This document shows positions 1 to 10,965 of a DNA stretch of 64,000 bases, one piece after another (within the stretch, counting starts at the first letter, position 1; the number at the start of each line of letters is the position of its first letter). A program made the position numbers and the translations under genes. Under the pieces are notes generated by a model. That model did not search any database. It saw only the letters and a program-made list of their open reading frames with translations, and was not told where the DNA came from. The DNA is from Stereum hirsutum FP-91666 SS1 (taxonomy: Eukaryota; Basidiomycota; Agaricomycetes; Russulales; Stereaceae): contig NW_006763144.1 of the NCBI RefSeq assembly GCF_000264905.1, forward strand, positions 682,001-746,000. Reading direction: 5' to 3'.

Positions 1-1104
1 GTTGTAGAGCTGTGAGAGGCCGGGAGGTATAGATACGAGCAGATTTGACGAAAGGTCGAGATGGGTGAGTGATGTCAGATAGTGTAATGGCGATGTTGGG
101 AGGAACGTCAGAGAGTTATCCGAGAGGGAGAGGAATCGTAGGAAAGCCCATTTCGAGGAGCCTAATTGAGGAAGGTCGGAATCCGAGTCCGAGTGAGGTA
201 GAGGCGGCTGTTGAGGCTTCTCCGTCGTAGGTGTATCCGCCTCTTCTGTATCCTCAGTAATTGCTTCTGGGAGAGGTGAACTATAGAAGGAGGATTGTCG
301 TGATGGGCCGTGGACTAGTCTACGCCTCCGACTCGTGATCTCGCCTGCTCTCCTTGCCTGATCGTCCAACACCGCGCTGATGAAGACATCCGACACGTCG
401 TCCAAACCACTCCTCTTTATCGTCAAACTCCACAAGCTATCAGCCAACCTATCCCAACCCAGGAGTGCACGAGGATCAATGTCTATACATTCAAGGGATT
501 GCAAATTCCTGAATGCATCCAATGGCAGCGCGTTCTCGCTGGGTGGATCGTTTGCAAGCTCTGCAATCTTCTTGGGTCCAGGAGCATGTAGTGAGATGGC
601 AGGGATCTTGGTGAAGCTACTGAAGATGTACTTCAGCTCCTGGTCCACGCTAGGAGGTTCCGGACGACCCCAAAGTCCAGCCCCGAGTGAGAGCCGGGAT
701 ACGGCTGAGAAGGAGGAGCGTATGGATGATAGCGACATCGTCTCCGACTTGTCAGCGTCCGAAAAGAGGTTGACGTAGTTCAGTGGTCGTGATGGACTGT
801 CGACCTTGACGTCGAGTGAGCCAGTTTCAAAGCCGAGAGCCTCGAGGCGCATGAGGAGGTAGAAGAGTCGGTGAATGTCTGTGCTGTACGCGAGTGGTGG
901 AGGACGGCTGGTTGGTGCGGATGCTGGTTCTGAGGCAAACCATGAGAGAGGATTGAACGCGTTCACAGACGATGGAGGAGGTCGCTTTACACTTCTGCGA
1001 CGACGATAGAAACCAGCCTCTGCTAGCCTGGCTTCATTCGTCCTGATGAAGTTGGCCGTGCGACGAATGTATTCATCGCCTGGCTCATGCTCTGTGGTCG
1101 CCAT
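1..1104 (-). CDS. Leucine-rich-repeat protein, N-terminal part (runs off the window)
   Basis: One open frame reads from an ATG at 1104 to the window edge with no stop (368 codons visible), so this is the 5' part of a longer gene. The N-terminus is basic (an Arg cluster near residue 33) and is followed by a Pro/Ser-rich stretch. Residues about 85-260 look globular. Residues about 318-368 contain two successive leucine-rich repeats, seen as FLRFLSLSDNSL and LTHLDLSSNLLVSIP, which is the typical or SDS22-like repeat class. Such repeats form solenoids for protein binding, so a scaffold or signalling adaptor role is inferred; no catalytic domain is visible. The start was chosen as the only ATG with a long open frame. 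It is divergent from the EF-hand gene at 1772. Confidence 0.75.
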   Translation of the reverse strand, partial: MATTEHEPGDEYIRRTANFIRTNEARLAEAGFYRRRRSVKRPPPSSVNAFNPLSWFASEPASAPTSRPPPLAYSTDIHRLFYLLMRLEALGFETGSLDVKVDSPSRPLNYVNLFSDADKSETMSLSSIRSSFSAVSRLSLGAGLWGRPEPPSVDQELKYIFSSFTKIPAISLHAPGPKKIAELANDPPSENALPLDAFRNLQSLECIDIDPRALLGWDRLADSLWSLTIKRSGLDDVSDVFISAVLDDQARRAGEITSRRRRLVHGPSRQSSFYSSPLPEAITEDTEEADTPTTEKPQQPPLPHSDSDSDLPQLGSSKWAFLRFLSLSDNSLTFLPTSPLHYLTSLTHLDLSSNLLVSIPPGLSQLYN

Positions 1105-1771
1105 CGTCGTCGTTGTCGCCGTCGGCAGAGTTAATCGCGAGAACGAGATGGTGATGGTACAAGTAGAAGGATATGTGAACTAGGATAGCGGCGAATGTCT
1201 CGGGATGACCCAGCGCTAGCAGCTGGCAGGCCGTTGCAAGTGTGCCAGACAGGCGTGGGGCTACACCCCTTACGTAACCGCGTACGTCAGGGGCTGGCAA
1301 AAGTTGCGGCCCACAATTCTTGAACTCATTCATCACCGTCGATAATGTTGAGCACGAGTAGACCTCAGCCCAATCGGAAAATATGTGCTTCTAGTCCTAA
1401 CAGTAACAATCTTGGTACAGCATCTCTTCTTGGCGGCACCGACCATATCCATATTTGCTATCCTGTCAGTGCTCTGTGCCCCAATTCCAGGATATATACC
1501 ATTGTCACTGTTCTTCGAGTCGCGACTTTGGCGTACAGAGCTCCTCCATTCCAGGCATAATATATCACGTCGCAGAACATTCGCTGAAGGCAGTCAAGCA
1601 TGGAATGAAACTAGCCATCTCGGGAGTGTAACCTTGTCCTTATTTCTATCCGTGCCTAGGTCTCCTTAGCCAACAGTGACGCTATAGGTCTCCACAGCTG
1701 CGCTCTCCCCCTATAAGTACACCCTGTAACCAACCTTCCCCCGTCGCCTTTTCTCGCTCCCGTACCCTACC
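1105..1771. other. Divergent intergenic region
   Basis: 667 nt between two divergently transcribed genes. A TATA-like CTATAAG lies at 1711-1717, about 60 nt before the ATG of the EF-hand gene, followed by pyrimidine-rich DNA. I see no convincing coding frame in it; the short open frames have no splice support. Confidence 0.5.
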
Positions 1772-3265
1772 ATGTCTTTCCTCCAGAAACCTTTCGGCGC
1801 CGTCGGTAACACTGTCAACGCGGCTGGACAAGGTGTCTCCAGCGGTCTCTCATCCGCCACAAATGCCTTCAACCCGACCAAAGAGCAGCTAAACACTCAG
1901 CCAGACCCTTCCAAACCAGATCCCGCACTCACCACCCCAAAGACTGGCCTCGATTCTCAACCCCAACAGCCTCCCGAATCCAGTGGTGGTGGCGGTTTCG
2001 GAGGCGTCCTCGGTGGGATCGGTGGAGGTATCAACTCTGCTGTCACCACCGGCGTAGGGTCTCTCGGGGACATCACCTCTGCAGGGTTCAACATCGGCAA
2101 GAATGTAGCGAAGACGGGCGTGAACGTTACGAGCAACGTCGCTGTCGGCACATTGGACCTTGCGGGTACTGCTGTGGGTGGCGTCGTGAATTTGGCGGCG
2201 GAGACGAGCGGGAAGGTGTTTGAGCCTGTCGCGAGTGGGTTGAAGGCTATTGATGGGTTGCAAGGGCTGGGCGAAGGGTTAGAGTATGTTAATGGATTGC
2301 CGGTGAAGGCTGTTAGGGAGGTCGGAGGGTGGACTGTCAAGGCTATGAATATGTCAGGCAAGGTTCGTATCGTTTTGATTCTGTGCATATGGTCGCTGAG
2401 GCTGCCTTATTGAATTTAGACCCCTACTTTCTTCGATACCGACGGAGACGGTATCGTGCACTTGGAAGACACCGTCCGCGGTCTCATCGTTCTTGGCCTG
2501 GACGAGAAGAACGCGCGCTATGCGGCCTACGCTCTTCATGCCGTCTTCAGGTGTGTAATTTTCATACCTCGACTCTAATGAACGAGAAATGTTGCTAAAT
2601 AGACGCATTCATGTTAGTTACCCGACCTCCGAGTCCTGGATCCCTGCGAGGGATATGACTGTCCCCATCCGCATCAACAAAATGAAGGACACGCGCTGGG
2701 GCAAGAACTGGGGCTCGTATGAGCGGATAGACTGGTGCTCTGATATGGACGTCAATCAGTTCTTTGAGTGAGTTGGAAGGCTGAGTCTCCCCTCACGATT
2801 CGTCACGACCTTACGATGGCTGTGGCTATTCAGGACGAACGAGAACGCGACTCGGAGTGAACAGTGGCAGGAGACATTCAAGAAAGGGTACGTCTTTCTA
2901 TAGCCTTCTAGACATCCGTGAGTACATCATTGACGGCACCGACCCCTCTAGACGTCAGTACTGGGGCGTCTTGCTGCTCATCTTCGAGTGGGGTACGACC
3001 TGGCCGTTCTGGATGCCCGAGGGCGTTCCAGTCGATCAGATCCCCTTCAAGGACGACATCGGAAAGGTGGTCAAGGTGAGGCTTCATATCTTTCCTCTTG
3101 TTCTCGGTCTCCGTGTACTTTTGTCACTAACACTATTCTACGTGATCTTAGACCCTTGTCCTGCCTACTATCTTTGCGAACTACCAGAAGGCGCGTGAGG
3201 CCGACCAGAAGAAGCCAGAAGCTCCTCCGAGCGAGAATGCACCTACGGATGCGAAGGAAGCCTAG
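1772..3265 (+). CDS. Single EF-hand, caleosin-like protein
   Basis: Exons 1772-2362, 2420-2550, 2603-2767, 2834-2887, 2952-3075 and 3152-3265 join in frame to 392 residues; all five introns are GT-AG. Residues 1-197 are low complexity (Gly/Ser/Val-rich, with repeating short hydrophobic segments that could lie on a membrane). From residue 198 the sequence becomes globular: FFDTDGDGIVHLEDTVRGL is a canonical EF-hand loop (Asp203, Asp205, Asp207), followed by a region patterned like caleosins. Caleosins are lipid-droplet proteins with one calcium site, and some have peroxygenase activity. The second half also has a Trp-rich hydrophobic stretch, WGTTWPFWMPEG. The C-terminal tail is Lys/Glu/Pro-rich. 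The EF-hand is seen directly; the caleosin relationship is inferred from layout and is uncertain. Confidence 0.7.
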
Positions 3266-3730
3266 AGTAAGGGCTAATCTTCTCGGTGGACTATAGACAG
3301 GCGATATCTATGATGTTACACGACCTTTTATGCTTACTCGTTGTGGACTGTGGCCGATGATGCCTTGTATTCTTTACTGTGTATTCTACGCTGCGACGAT
3401 CATGTTGTATTCCCATGAATAAACGTTCAATTGCTTTCTAACAGCATGTACCGTTTGAATCGTTTTTCCATACATCTACTGTCAAAGTGAAATCGCACTC
3501 CTCGCCGTCGAATATGTAGCCCTTGAACTGGAAGTCGGCGAGTGCCACACGTCTTACGTAACGCGACTGCTTGAACGCGTCACCTCAAAGACCGCACCAA
3601 CTGCAATTGTCAACCTCAGATCGGTACGTCCATCATCCACCATCTTCTCCCGCTCACTCTCGTCCAAACTTACTGACGATTCGATTACTTCTGGGTGGCT
3701 CAGATTTGTCCTGTAGCTCAGTAATCCAGC
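3266..3730 (+). other. Intergenic, RAD23 promoter
   Basis: 465 nt between the EF-hand gene and RAD23, which lie in tandem. An AATAAA-like motif occurs around 3418-3423 (gaataaac), plausible for 3' processing of the upstream gene. No coding sequence recognised. Confidence 0.4.
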
Positions 3731-5455
3731 ATGAAGATTACAGTGAAGACACTACAGCAGAAGGTGTTCCAGGTGCGCTCTACTGCTATGGAAGGCAATA
3801 AGCTAAAGTCCTGGACGCGATTACTGACGTTCACCTTTTTTTCTGTGGGCTGGATTGGTCGCTCTCGCTATTGATCTGTTTGTTAGCTTGATGCGGAGGG
3901 GTCAGAGACGGTGGGCGATCTGAAGAAGAAGATCAATGACTTGCAAGGCCACCCGGTAGAGAACCAGAAAATCATTTACTCTGGTGCGCTTCATCGACCC
4001 ATTGTATCCCTCAGACTCAGTACATGGGCTCACGTGTTGTTTCTGATTCCTTTTAGGCAAAGTTCTGCCAGATGACAAGACGGTAGAGTCATGTAATATC
4101 AAGGAGAAGGACTTCTTGGTTCTCATGGTGTCTAAGGTACGCCCTCTGCCCTGCTTTTTATATCATTCCCACTGTGTCACTGTCGCTTTCGACGCCCCTA
4201 CCGCTCCCCGATATTTATTCATTTTGCTCATACAATTATGTGCAGCCCAAAGCCACACCCGCTGCTTCTTCAAGTACCGCCGCCGCACCTAGCACCCCTG
4301 CAGCTCCTGCACCATCTACGCCTCAACCTGCTCCTGCCACACCAGCCGCCCCCGCTCCTGCTCCAGCTGCTGCTGCCCCGGCCGCAACCACACCAGCACC
4401 AGCAGCAACCCCCGCTCAATTCGGTGATATGAGCTCTTTCCTGACCGGCAATGCTCTGCAATCATCTATCCAAAACATGGTCGAAATGGGATTCCCTAGA
4501 GATCAGGTGTTGAGGGCTATGAGGGCGAGCTATAATAACCCAGATCGGGCGGTCGAATACCTCATGACTGTGCGTTTGCCTGCCGTCCTCTTCTTAGACA
4601 TACAAGGGCTGTGCAATGGATCGATCTATCGAGCTGATACGATGTGGATTGCTTCATCCAGGGTATTCCCGAGCATTTGCAGGCTGAGGCTGCAGGACCA
4701 GCGCCAGGAGCGGCACCCGCGGCACCTGCGCCCGGTTCGACACCTGCTGCTGCCCCGGCACCAGCTGCTCCCGCACCCCAGCCCGCTGCCCAACAACCTG
4801 CAGCACCCCAGAATCTCTTCCAGGTAACTTCCTCGACTTCCATCTTTTGGTTACACTCACTCAACTCTATCGTTTCTCCTACCGTTATAGCTCGCTCAAC
4901 AGCAACAACAGCAAGGAGGCGCCGGTGTCGGTGCTGGTGCCCTTGGTGGTGCTCCCGGTGCAGGTGCCGGTGGAGGCGGAGGAAACTTCGACCTTTCCGC
5001 CTTACGCGATAACCCACAGATCGCGCAACTCCGGGAACTCGTCGCTCAGAACCCTGCGCTCATTCAACCGTTGATCCAGCAGTTGGCGGGGAGCAACCCT
5101 CAATTGGCACAATTGATCGCCCAGAACCCGGAGGCGCTGTTTCAGTTGCTCGGGGGCGAAAATGGTTTGGACTTTGAGGATGATGGGGAGGGAGGTGGAT
5201 TGCCTCCTGGTGCGCAGGTCATCAATATCACGGAGGAGGAGAGGCAGGCGATTGAGAGGGTGCGTTATCTTTGGTGCCATTGTTTTTGTGTGACTAGTCG
5301 CGATTTCTGGACCCGAGCTGACGTTTTCCTGTGATATCTAGCTCGAGGCGCTCGGCTTCCCTCGACAGGCCGTCATCGAAGCCTACTTTGCTTGCGACAA
5401 GAACGAGGAGCTGGCGGCGAACTACCTCTTCGAGGGCGGATTCGACGACTCATAG
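3731..5455 (+). CDS. rad23: RAD23: UV-repair and proteasome shuttle protein
   Basis: Seven exons (3731-3772, 3887-3983, 4057-4136, 4246-4569, 4662-4823, 4891-5259, 5342-5455) give 395 residues, the usual size for the family. Domain order is diagnostic. The N-terminal ubiquitin-like domain ([16 protein letters not shown], residues 1-73) docks on the proteasome. An Ala/Pro linker leads to UBA1 ([15 protein letters not shown], about 142-181), a second Ala/Pro/Gly linker, the XPC/Rad4-binding domain ([19 protein letters not shown], about 267-325), and UBA2 ending in [20 protein letters not shown]. The UBA domains bind polyubiquitin. Through the XPC-binding domain the protein stabilises Rad4/XPC in nucleotide excision repair. 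Every exon junction keeps frame. Compositional repeats in the linkers are normal for this family. Confidence 0.96.
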
Positions 5456-6491
5456 ACACCTCGCGCATATCAAGGAATGCTGAAGGACAATGAGGTGAAG
5501 GGAGAAGAGACTGCCGAGGAAGTTTGTCGAGCTATATCTCTTATGCATAGTACTGTATTTTGTTGGACTCCAGACCAGACTCAAGGCCCGCGACTCGTGT
5601 TGTAACCGCGATGACGATGACGAAATGATTGACTTGTATACAGTCTGTAGGCTTTTGTTTCTTGGAATACGAGACTTGTGACACGCTATGTGGTGCAAAT
5701 GTGATATTCAAGAAAGCATGACAAGGAGAAGGTAAGAGGACAGGGTACAGACTACACCCCCGTTCCAGAAAAAGATCCTGTGAAGTCTTGACACTGAATC
5801 TTCTCTGGAGAGCCACGGTCAACATCCACGAAGGGCAAAAGACTCAACGATACTTCAGCGTCTCCCTGAGCAAACCTGTCGACGCGCGTCATCGATGATG
5901 GTGGCCCCACTGGCACATCAAAGATGGGGTTTCCTTATAAGCCCCCAGCCACAGTTCGAAGCGAACAGCAAGGTGCGTTCTTTCCTTTCTCTTTCCCCCT
6001 CTCCTTCTCACTTGTGCAACTTGACGATCTGGCACTGGTGCGTGTGCCCATCGTCTATTAACAGTCTTCGCTCAACAGGATCAGTAGTGCCAGCAGCCGG
6101 TATGTGGAGGAGTCTGCTGTTCAGGTGCGCTCACGGGCCCGGCGGCCAGCTGCAGAGTCCCACCTGTCTTGTCAGGTCCCGATGATAAATATGTCTTGTC
6201 GCTAAGTTCGTGCACCTGTATTCCCTCAACCTCTCTTCTTGTGAAGTAATTTCTCGGTATTCAACATCTCTGTTCATCCTCATGTATAAGTACATACAAT
6301 ATACATGTTTTTGTCTACCAACTGCAATGATTGAGAGTCTCGTACCGAAAGGAAGAAAGAAAGCAAAAGTGAAAGTAAAACCAAAAGAAAAGAAAAACCC
6401 AAAAAAGGCCTAATCAGCGAGACTTGATTGACCCTTTTGCGCACATTCCGTGAACCTCATCGAAGTCTTCTGCGCATCTCCCTAGAGACTA
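5456..6491. other. Intergenic region between RAD23 and the duplicated block
   Basis: About 1 kb with no confident gene. It holds a purine-rich Lys-coding tract at 6352-6410 and the weak small-gene candidate listed separately at 5924-6413. The start (5456-5800) is the RAD23 3' flank. Confidence 0.4.
5924..6413 (+). CDS. Possible small multi-exon gene (weak)
   Basis: From an ATG at 5924 a frame encoding MGFPYKPPATVRSEQQ runs into a good donor at 5973 (GTGCGT). A later short segment encoding GSVVPAAG is bounded by CAG and GTATGT, and another encoding PDDKYVLSL follows a CAG acceptor. These join in one frame. The 3' end is unclear: one reading stops near 6250, another splices to the Lys-rich tail ending near 6410. 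No family recognised. The consistent phase across two introns is the only support. Confidence 0.22.
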
Positions 6492-6765
6492 CTCTTCAAA
6501 AAGACCTGATTGATTTGAGAAGTCACGCTCAAGGAAGACTTCATTGGCACTTCGTGGAGCTTACCCGAAGGATGTCCGGAGACACCCGCGTTGATGTTTA
6601 GGAAAGCTTCGCGCGGGTTGGTGGTGTACTCTTCAAAAAGACCTGATTGATTTGAGAAGTCACGCTCAAGGAAGACTTCATTGGCACTTCGTGGAGCTTA
6701 CCCGAAGGATGTCCGGAGACACCCGCGTTGATGTTTAGGAAAGCTTCGCGCGGGTTGGTGGTGTA
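6492..6765. repeat. Two tandem copies of a 137-bp unit
   Basis: Units 6492-6628 and 6629-6765 are near-identical direct repeats beginning CTCTTCAAAAAGACCTGATT. They lie just downstream of the coiled-coil gene's stop codon (in its 3' flank, minus strand) and recur after the gap, the first unit there being truncated and divergent. Either a local tandem duplication or an assembly effect linked to the adjacent gap. Confidence 0.85.
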
Positions 6766-6864
6766 GTAAGATAGGAGTACATATGCGACGCGGGTACGAA
6801 GATGAAAGCATAAAATCAGACGCTCAAGCACAAGCAACACGACCAAGTATCAGTCTAAACACAT

Positions 6865-7179
6865 TCATGCCAGGTCATCCAAAGTCATCTCGCCCTCCAC
6901 ATTCTCCGATACAGTCGAGTACCTATTAGCAGACGTAGACTTCGACATCATATCACCACTGGCACCAGAGCCATTCGAGCTGTGTGAACGATGGACGGGA
7001 CCAACCGTTGACCGTGTATTTGTACTTTGGCCCAGAGGGATACGACCGACCCGGGTCATGGTGGTTCTGGGCTTCATGTCGTGTGGGATGTTGACGCTGG
7101 TGTACATGTCGAGTTCATGGCGGAGAGTTTGGGAATGGGCGAGAGCATTGTCACGCTCCTGGGTCACGGTGAGGAGAGT
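6865..7179 (-). pseudogene. Duplicate last exon of the coiled-coil gene
   Basis: A full copy of the 105-codon terminal exon found at 7870-8184, including the stop codon, without the preceding exons because the sequence enters the N run at 7220. It cannot be a gene by itself. It is either an assembly artefact or a true partial tandem duplication. Confidence 0.7.
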
Positions 7180-7219
7180 CTGCAGAGGAGATGAGGTCAG
7201 TAAGATTGAGAAGGAGTAC

Positions 7220-7516
7220 NNNNNNNNNNNNNNNNNNNNNNNNNNNNNNNNNNNNNNNNNNNNNNNNNNNNNNNNNNNNNNNNNNNNNNNNNNNNNNNNN
7301 NNNNNNNNNNNNNNNNNNNNNNNNNNNNNNNNNNNNNNNNNNNNNNNNNNNNNNNNNNNNNNNNNNNNNNNNNNNNNNNNNNNNNNNNNNNNNNNNNNNN
7401 NNNNNNNNNNNNNNNNNNNNNNNNNNNNNNNNNNNNNNNNNNNNNNNNNNNNNNNNNNNNNNNNNNNNNNNNNNNNNNNNNNNNNNNNNNNNNNNNNNNN
7501 NNNNNNNNNNNNNNNN
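7220..7516. other. Assembly gap (297 N)
   Basis: A run of N from 7220 to 7516, in the 3' flank of the coiled-coil gene, between the two copies of the duplicated block. Anything translated through it is meaningless. Confidence 0.99.
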
Positions 7517-7869
7517 AGAAGTACAACCGACTCAAGGAAGACTTCATTGGCACTTCGTCGGTAGCTTACCCGAAGGATGTCCGGAGACACCCGCGTTGAT
7601 GTTTAGGAAAGCTTCGCGCGGGTTGGTGGTGTACTCTTCAAAAAGACCTGATTGATTTGAGAAGTCACGCTCAAGGAAGACTTCATTGGCACTTCGTGGA
7701 GCTTACCCGAAGGATGTCCGGAGACACCCGCGTTGATGTTTAGGAAAGCTTCGCGCGGGTTGGTGGTGTAGTAAGATAGGAGTACATATGCGACGCGGGT
7801 ACGAAGATGAAAGCATAAAATCAGACGCTCAAGCACAAGCAACACGACCAAGTATCAGTCTAAACACAT

Positions 7870-10072
7870 TCATGCCAGGTCATCCAAAGTCATCTCGCCC
7901 TCCACATTCTCCGATACAGTCGAGTACCTATTAGCAGACGTAGACTTCGACATCATATCACCACTGGCACCAGAGCCATTCGAGCTGTGTGAACGATGGA
8001 CGGGACCAACCGTTGACCGTGTATTTGTACTTTGGCCCAGAGGGATACGACCGACCCGGGTCATGGTGGTTCTGGGCTTCATGTCGTGTGGGATGTTGAC
8101 GCTGGTGTACATGTCGAGTTCATGGCGGAGAGTTTGGGAATGGGCGAGAGCATTGTCACGCTCCTGGGTCACGGTGAGGAGAGTCTGCAGAGGAGATGAG
8201 GTCAGTAAGATTGAGAAGGAGTACGATGGTTGCAGAAAGATTCACGCACATGTTTCGTATCGGCGAGCTCACGACGGATGCGGTCGAGGTACAAAATTCG
8301 CTGAGCTGGGTTGTTGTGGCTCAGAATCTCAGCGTTGAACTTGCTCAGACGCTCGGCCTCGTTTTCCGCCAGTTCGTTGCGAGCGGCGAGACCCTCCACC
8401 TCCCCGATGAGGTTCTGATACGCTTCCTGGTACCGTTCAGCATCCCCCAACTCGGAGGTCAGCCTTACGAAATACGAATCAGCTCAAGATCCAGCCAGGA
8501 GAAGAGCGTGGAAAGAGGAAAGAAGGCTTACTGCTCGATCTCTGCTCGCAAGGCGTCCTCGGCTGCCTTGTGCTTCTGCACTGTCTGTGTTAACCTCTGG
8601 TTGATGTCGCGCTCCTTCCAGACGGATTGTTCGTGTTCTGTGGCATGCCACTGTGCCTCGAGTTTGGCGGCTTTGACTTTCTGCAACAGATCGGCCTCCT
8701 GTGCCTTGGCCGAATCTAGCGAGTCTTTGAGATCGGAGATCTGTTTACGAAGAACGCCGTGCTCGGAACGAAGGTTGTCGGATTCGGAGTTGGCGACGTC
8801 GCGGGCTGCTTTCACGTTCTCTAGAGCGGTGTTGGATTGTTCGGTTCGAAGTCGTTCCATGTCAACCTCGTGGACAGACGCTGCCAGTGAAGATAATATA
8901 GCACGGGTGGATGAACGATACGCGTTGACAACGATCGTTTCGGTAGAAGAAACCGTTTCGTATGTCGTAGCAGCCATCTCCTGTTGGTCGCTTTGGAGGG
9001 TAAGCAACTCTGCCCAGAGCGGATCGTTTGGAGGGTCTGATGCTTGACGATCCGAAAGGGAATCCTTCCAACACGAATGGTAGAACGAAATGAGCTCTTC
9101 GGCATGGCGCAGCTGGGTAGAAAGTCCCTCGTTCTGTTCCTTCCTCTGGCGAATGAGACTTGCCAATTCTACGACCTGGCCTTCAGAGTTGGCAAGCTTG
9201 CGCTGGAGATGGACGTTACGGAGCCGAACAGCTTCGAGGTTGACCTTTAGAGAATGATGGGTGGAGTTCAGGACGGTGGACGAAGCGAGACGGCCGTATT
9301 CCTCTGCGGCGTGTGATAGAAGGGATTGGACGTCGTCAAGCCGCTCCAGGAGTCGCTCCTCAGTGATCTCTGCCTCTCTGCGGACTGACTCCAACGACGC
9401 TCTCGCCTCTTCGGCCTGGGCACGTACTCGCTTGACCTCAGACTCCCGTTCATGAGCCGTCTCCTTCGCTTCTTTGACCTCGCCATCTACTCTGCCCCTG
9501 ATCTCAGCCAATTTCGCCTCTGCCCCTTCTCGCCTCTTCTTCTCAGCAGACAACGACTTCTCCAGTTCTGCCACCTTTCTATCCCGCTCACGCATCTCGT
9601 CCTTTCGCTTCGACTCGAGTGCTTGCATTGCCTTCTTCATCTCGCCCGCCTCTCCTTGCTTCGACGTCAGTTGAGAGCGTTCATTCTCCGAGATGCGTAG
9701 TTTCACTCGAAGGTCCCTGATCTCCGCTTGTTCGGAAGTAGAGGTCTTCTTCAGCTCTTGAACGCGTGCTTCGAGTGCGGCGTTGTGTTTCTTGACCTTC
9801 TCGAGGTCTGCGATGGACTTCTGGGCCTTTGAGAGGTCGAGTTTAAAACGATCTGCATCTACTTGGTGCTGAGAACGAAGGAATAAAAAGCATAAGCGGG
9901 TGAAAATTCGAATGGTGTCGAAGACACCAGAAAGGTCATTTACCTGTTTCTTCTCGTCAGCATGGACTGATTCCAGTAAAGCGAGCTTGCGTTTAAGTGC
10001 TTCTAGTCTTTCTTCTGCGTTTGGTGGTACTTTGGTGGTGTTATGAGCTGTGCTCGATGGTGGCCTCATCAT
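7870..10072 (-). CDS. Coiled-coil protein, possibly HMMR-C-terminal-like
   Basis: Exons (reading order) 10072-9944, 9868-8532, 8463-8250 and 8184-7870 give 664 residues. Nearly the whole protein to about residue 560 is heptad-rich, Glu/Lys/Arg/Leu/Ala coiled coil, with a short break at about 300-370. Exon 3 ends in a compact motif, SHNNPAQRILYLDRIRREL, which resembles the conserved C-terminal motif of hyaluronan-mediated motility receptor proteins (G/S-H-x-N-x-x-Q-K/R-I). The last exon is Ser/Thr-rich and disordered and ends in an acidic EGEMTLDDLA. Coiled-coil proteins of this kind usually bind microtubules or spindle poles; here that is inference. Intron 1 is in frame. The start is the first of two consecutive ATG codons. 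Its 3' flank lies next to a duplicated block and gap, so the 3' end should be treated with care. Confidence 0.8.
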
Positions 10073-10965
10073 AGTCGAAAATATGGGGCGCTAGAGGTGA
10101 TTTCACGTCCTGGCAAGGAAGAAATGGCAGTAAGCAAGGGCTCTTCTCTTATTTTCAAAGACATAAGTCTGCGTAGATGTACTTCTTGGTGGTGAGAAGG
10201 AGAAGGTTGGATATGGTGGAATATGGGTTCGAAGTTGTCTTTATGGATGAAGACTATTAGTGAGTAGCCAAGACGTTGCAGATCAACCCTCCAGGTTCTA
10301 TGGTGCAAGTGTCGACCTAACCTACCTTGGCAGGAATTATGATGCTATGGCTATCAAGACCAGCACAACAGAGTCGGTATCAATGGCTGATTCTCCACTT
10401 TTTGCAATGATGTCTTTGTTCTGGTGAACGAAATGACACACCTGAGTCGTTGAGGTAAATAAACGTAAGACCGGACTCTTTAATAGCAAAGTTGGTGTCG
10501 CTAGAGGTGAGCCGCGATGCTGTAGTATTCGTCGTGACTGGTATGAATGCTTATGGTCAATAACCAAGGTTCGTTTCAAAACGACCGACAGGACAACCAA
10601 GAACTGTTGGTCGCGATAGTCACGTGATCGTGTTCGTTTTGCTGAGAATCTGGGCCACCTTCAGTGCTTGCCACACTCATACCTTCCGTTTTGCTCTTGC
10701 CCAAAAAACCGTCAGCCAGTCTTTGTGTGCGATAGAACGTTCTCAAAGCGTCTGTACATTGATTTCAGGCTGGCTTCTCGTACTCGTTTCACCCCTGATC
10801 AACCCGGCCCAGGCCACAGAACAAACTCGCGGATAGGATGGGTGAGGCATCGTATGAGAAGATGCTCTCTACAAGATCAGCGACTCCTCCGAAACATATG
10901 CAGAATAAATCGATAGGGTACTGTAGTTGGAGACAGAGTACGGCTTGATCCCTTCAAGGAGGTTG
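10073..10965. other. Intergenic, promoter of the coiled-coil gene and 3' flank of the PPR gene
   Basis: About 890 nt. Several short open frames on both strands, none with coherent splice sites or recognisable protein. I see no RNA gene. Confidence 0.4.

Larger units (their letters stand above)
6629..8224. repeat. Gap-flanking 591-bp direct duplication
   Basis: Positions 6629-7219 recur at 7634-8224 (offset 1005) with no difference that I could find by eye, and the first copy ends exactly where the run of N begins. The duplicated segment contains the complete last exon (6865-7179 and 7870-8184) of the coiled-coil gene plus part of its last intron. Because identity stops exactly at the gap, a scaffolding artefact (the same sequence placed on both sides) is more likely than a real duplication. 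The copy at 7634-8224 is the one continuous with the rest of the gene. Confidence 0.85.

Noticed and set aside
6492..6765. The 137-bp tandem units as a CRISPR-like array
   Set aside because: Only two complete units with no spacers, in a eukaryotic 3' flank, and linked to an assembly gap.
7870..8184. Two separate coiled-coil genes (one on each side of the gap)
   Set aside because: The left copy has only the last exon and identity stops at the N run, so one gene plus a duplicate is the simpler reading.
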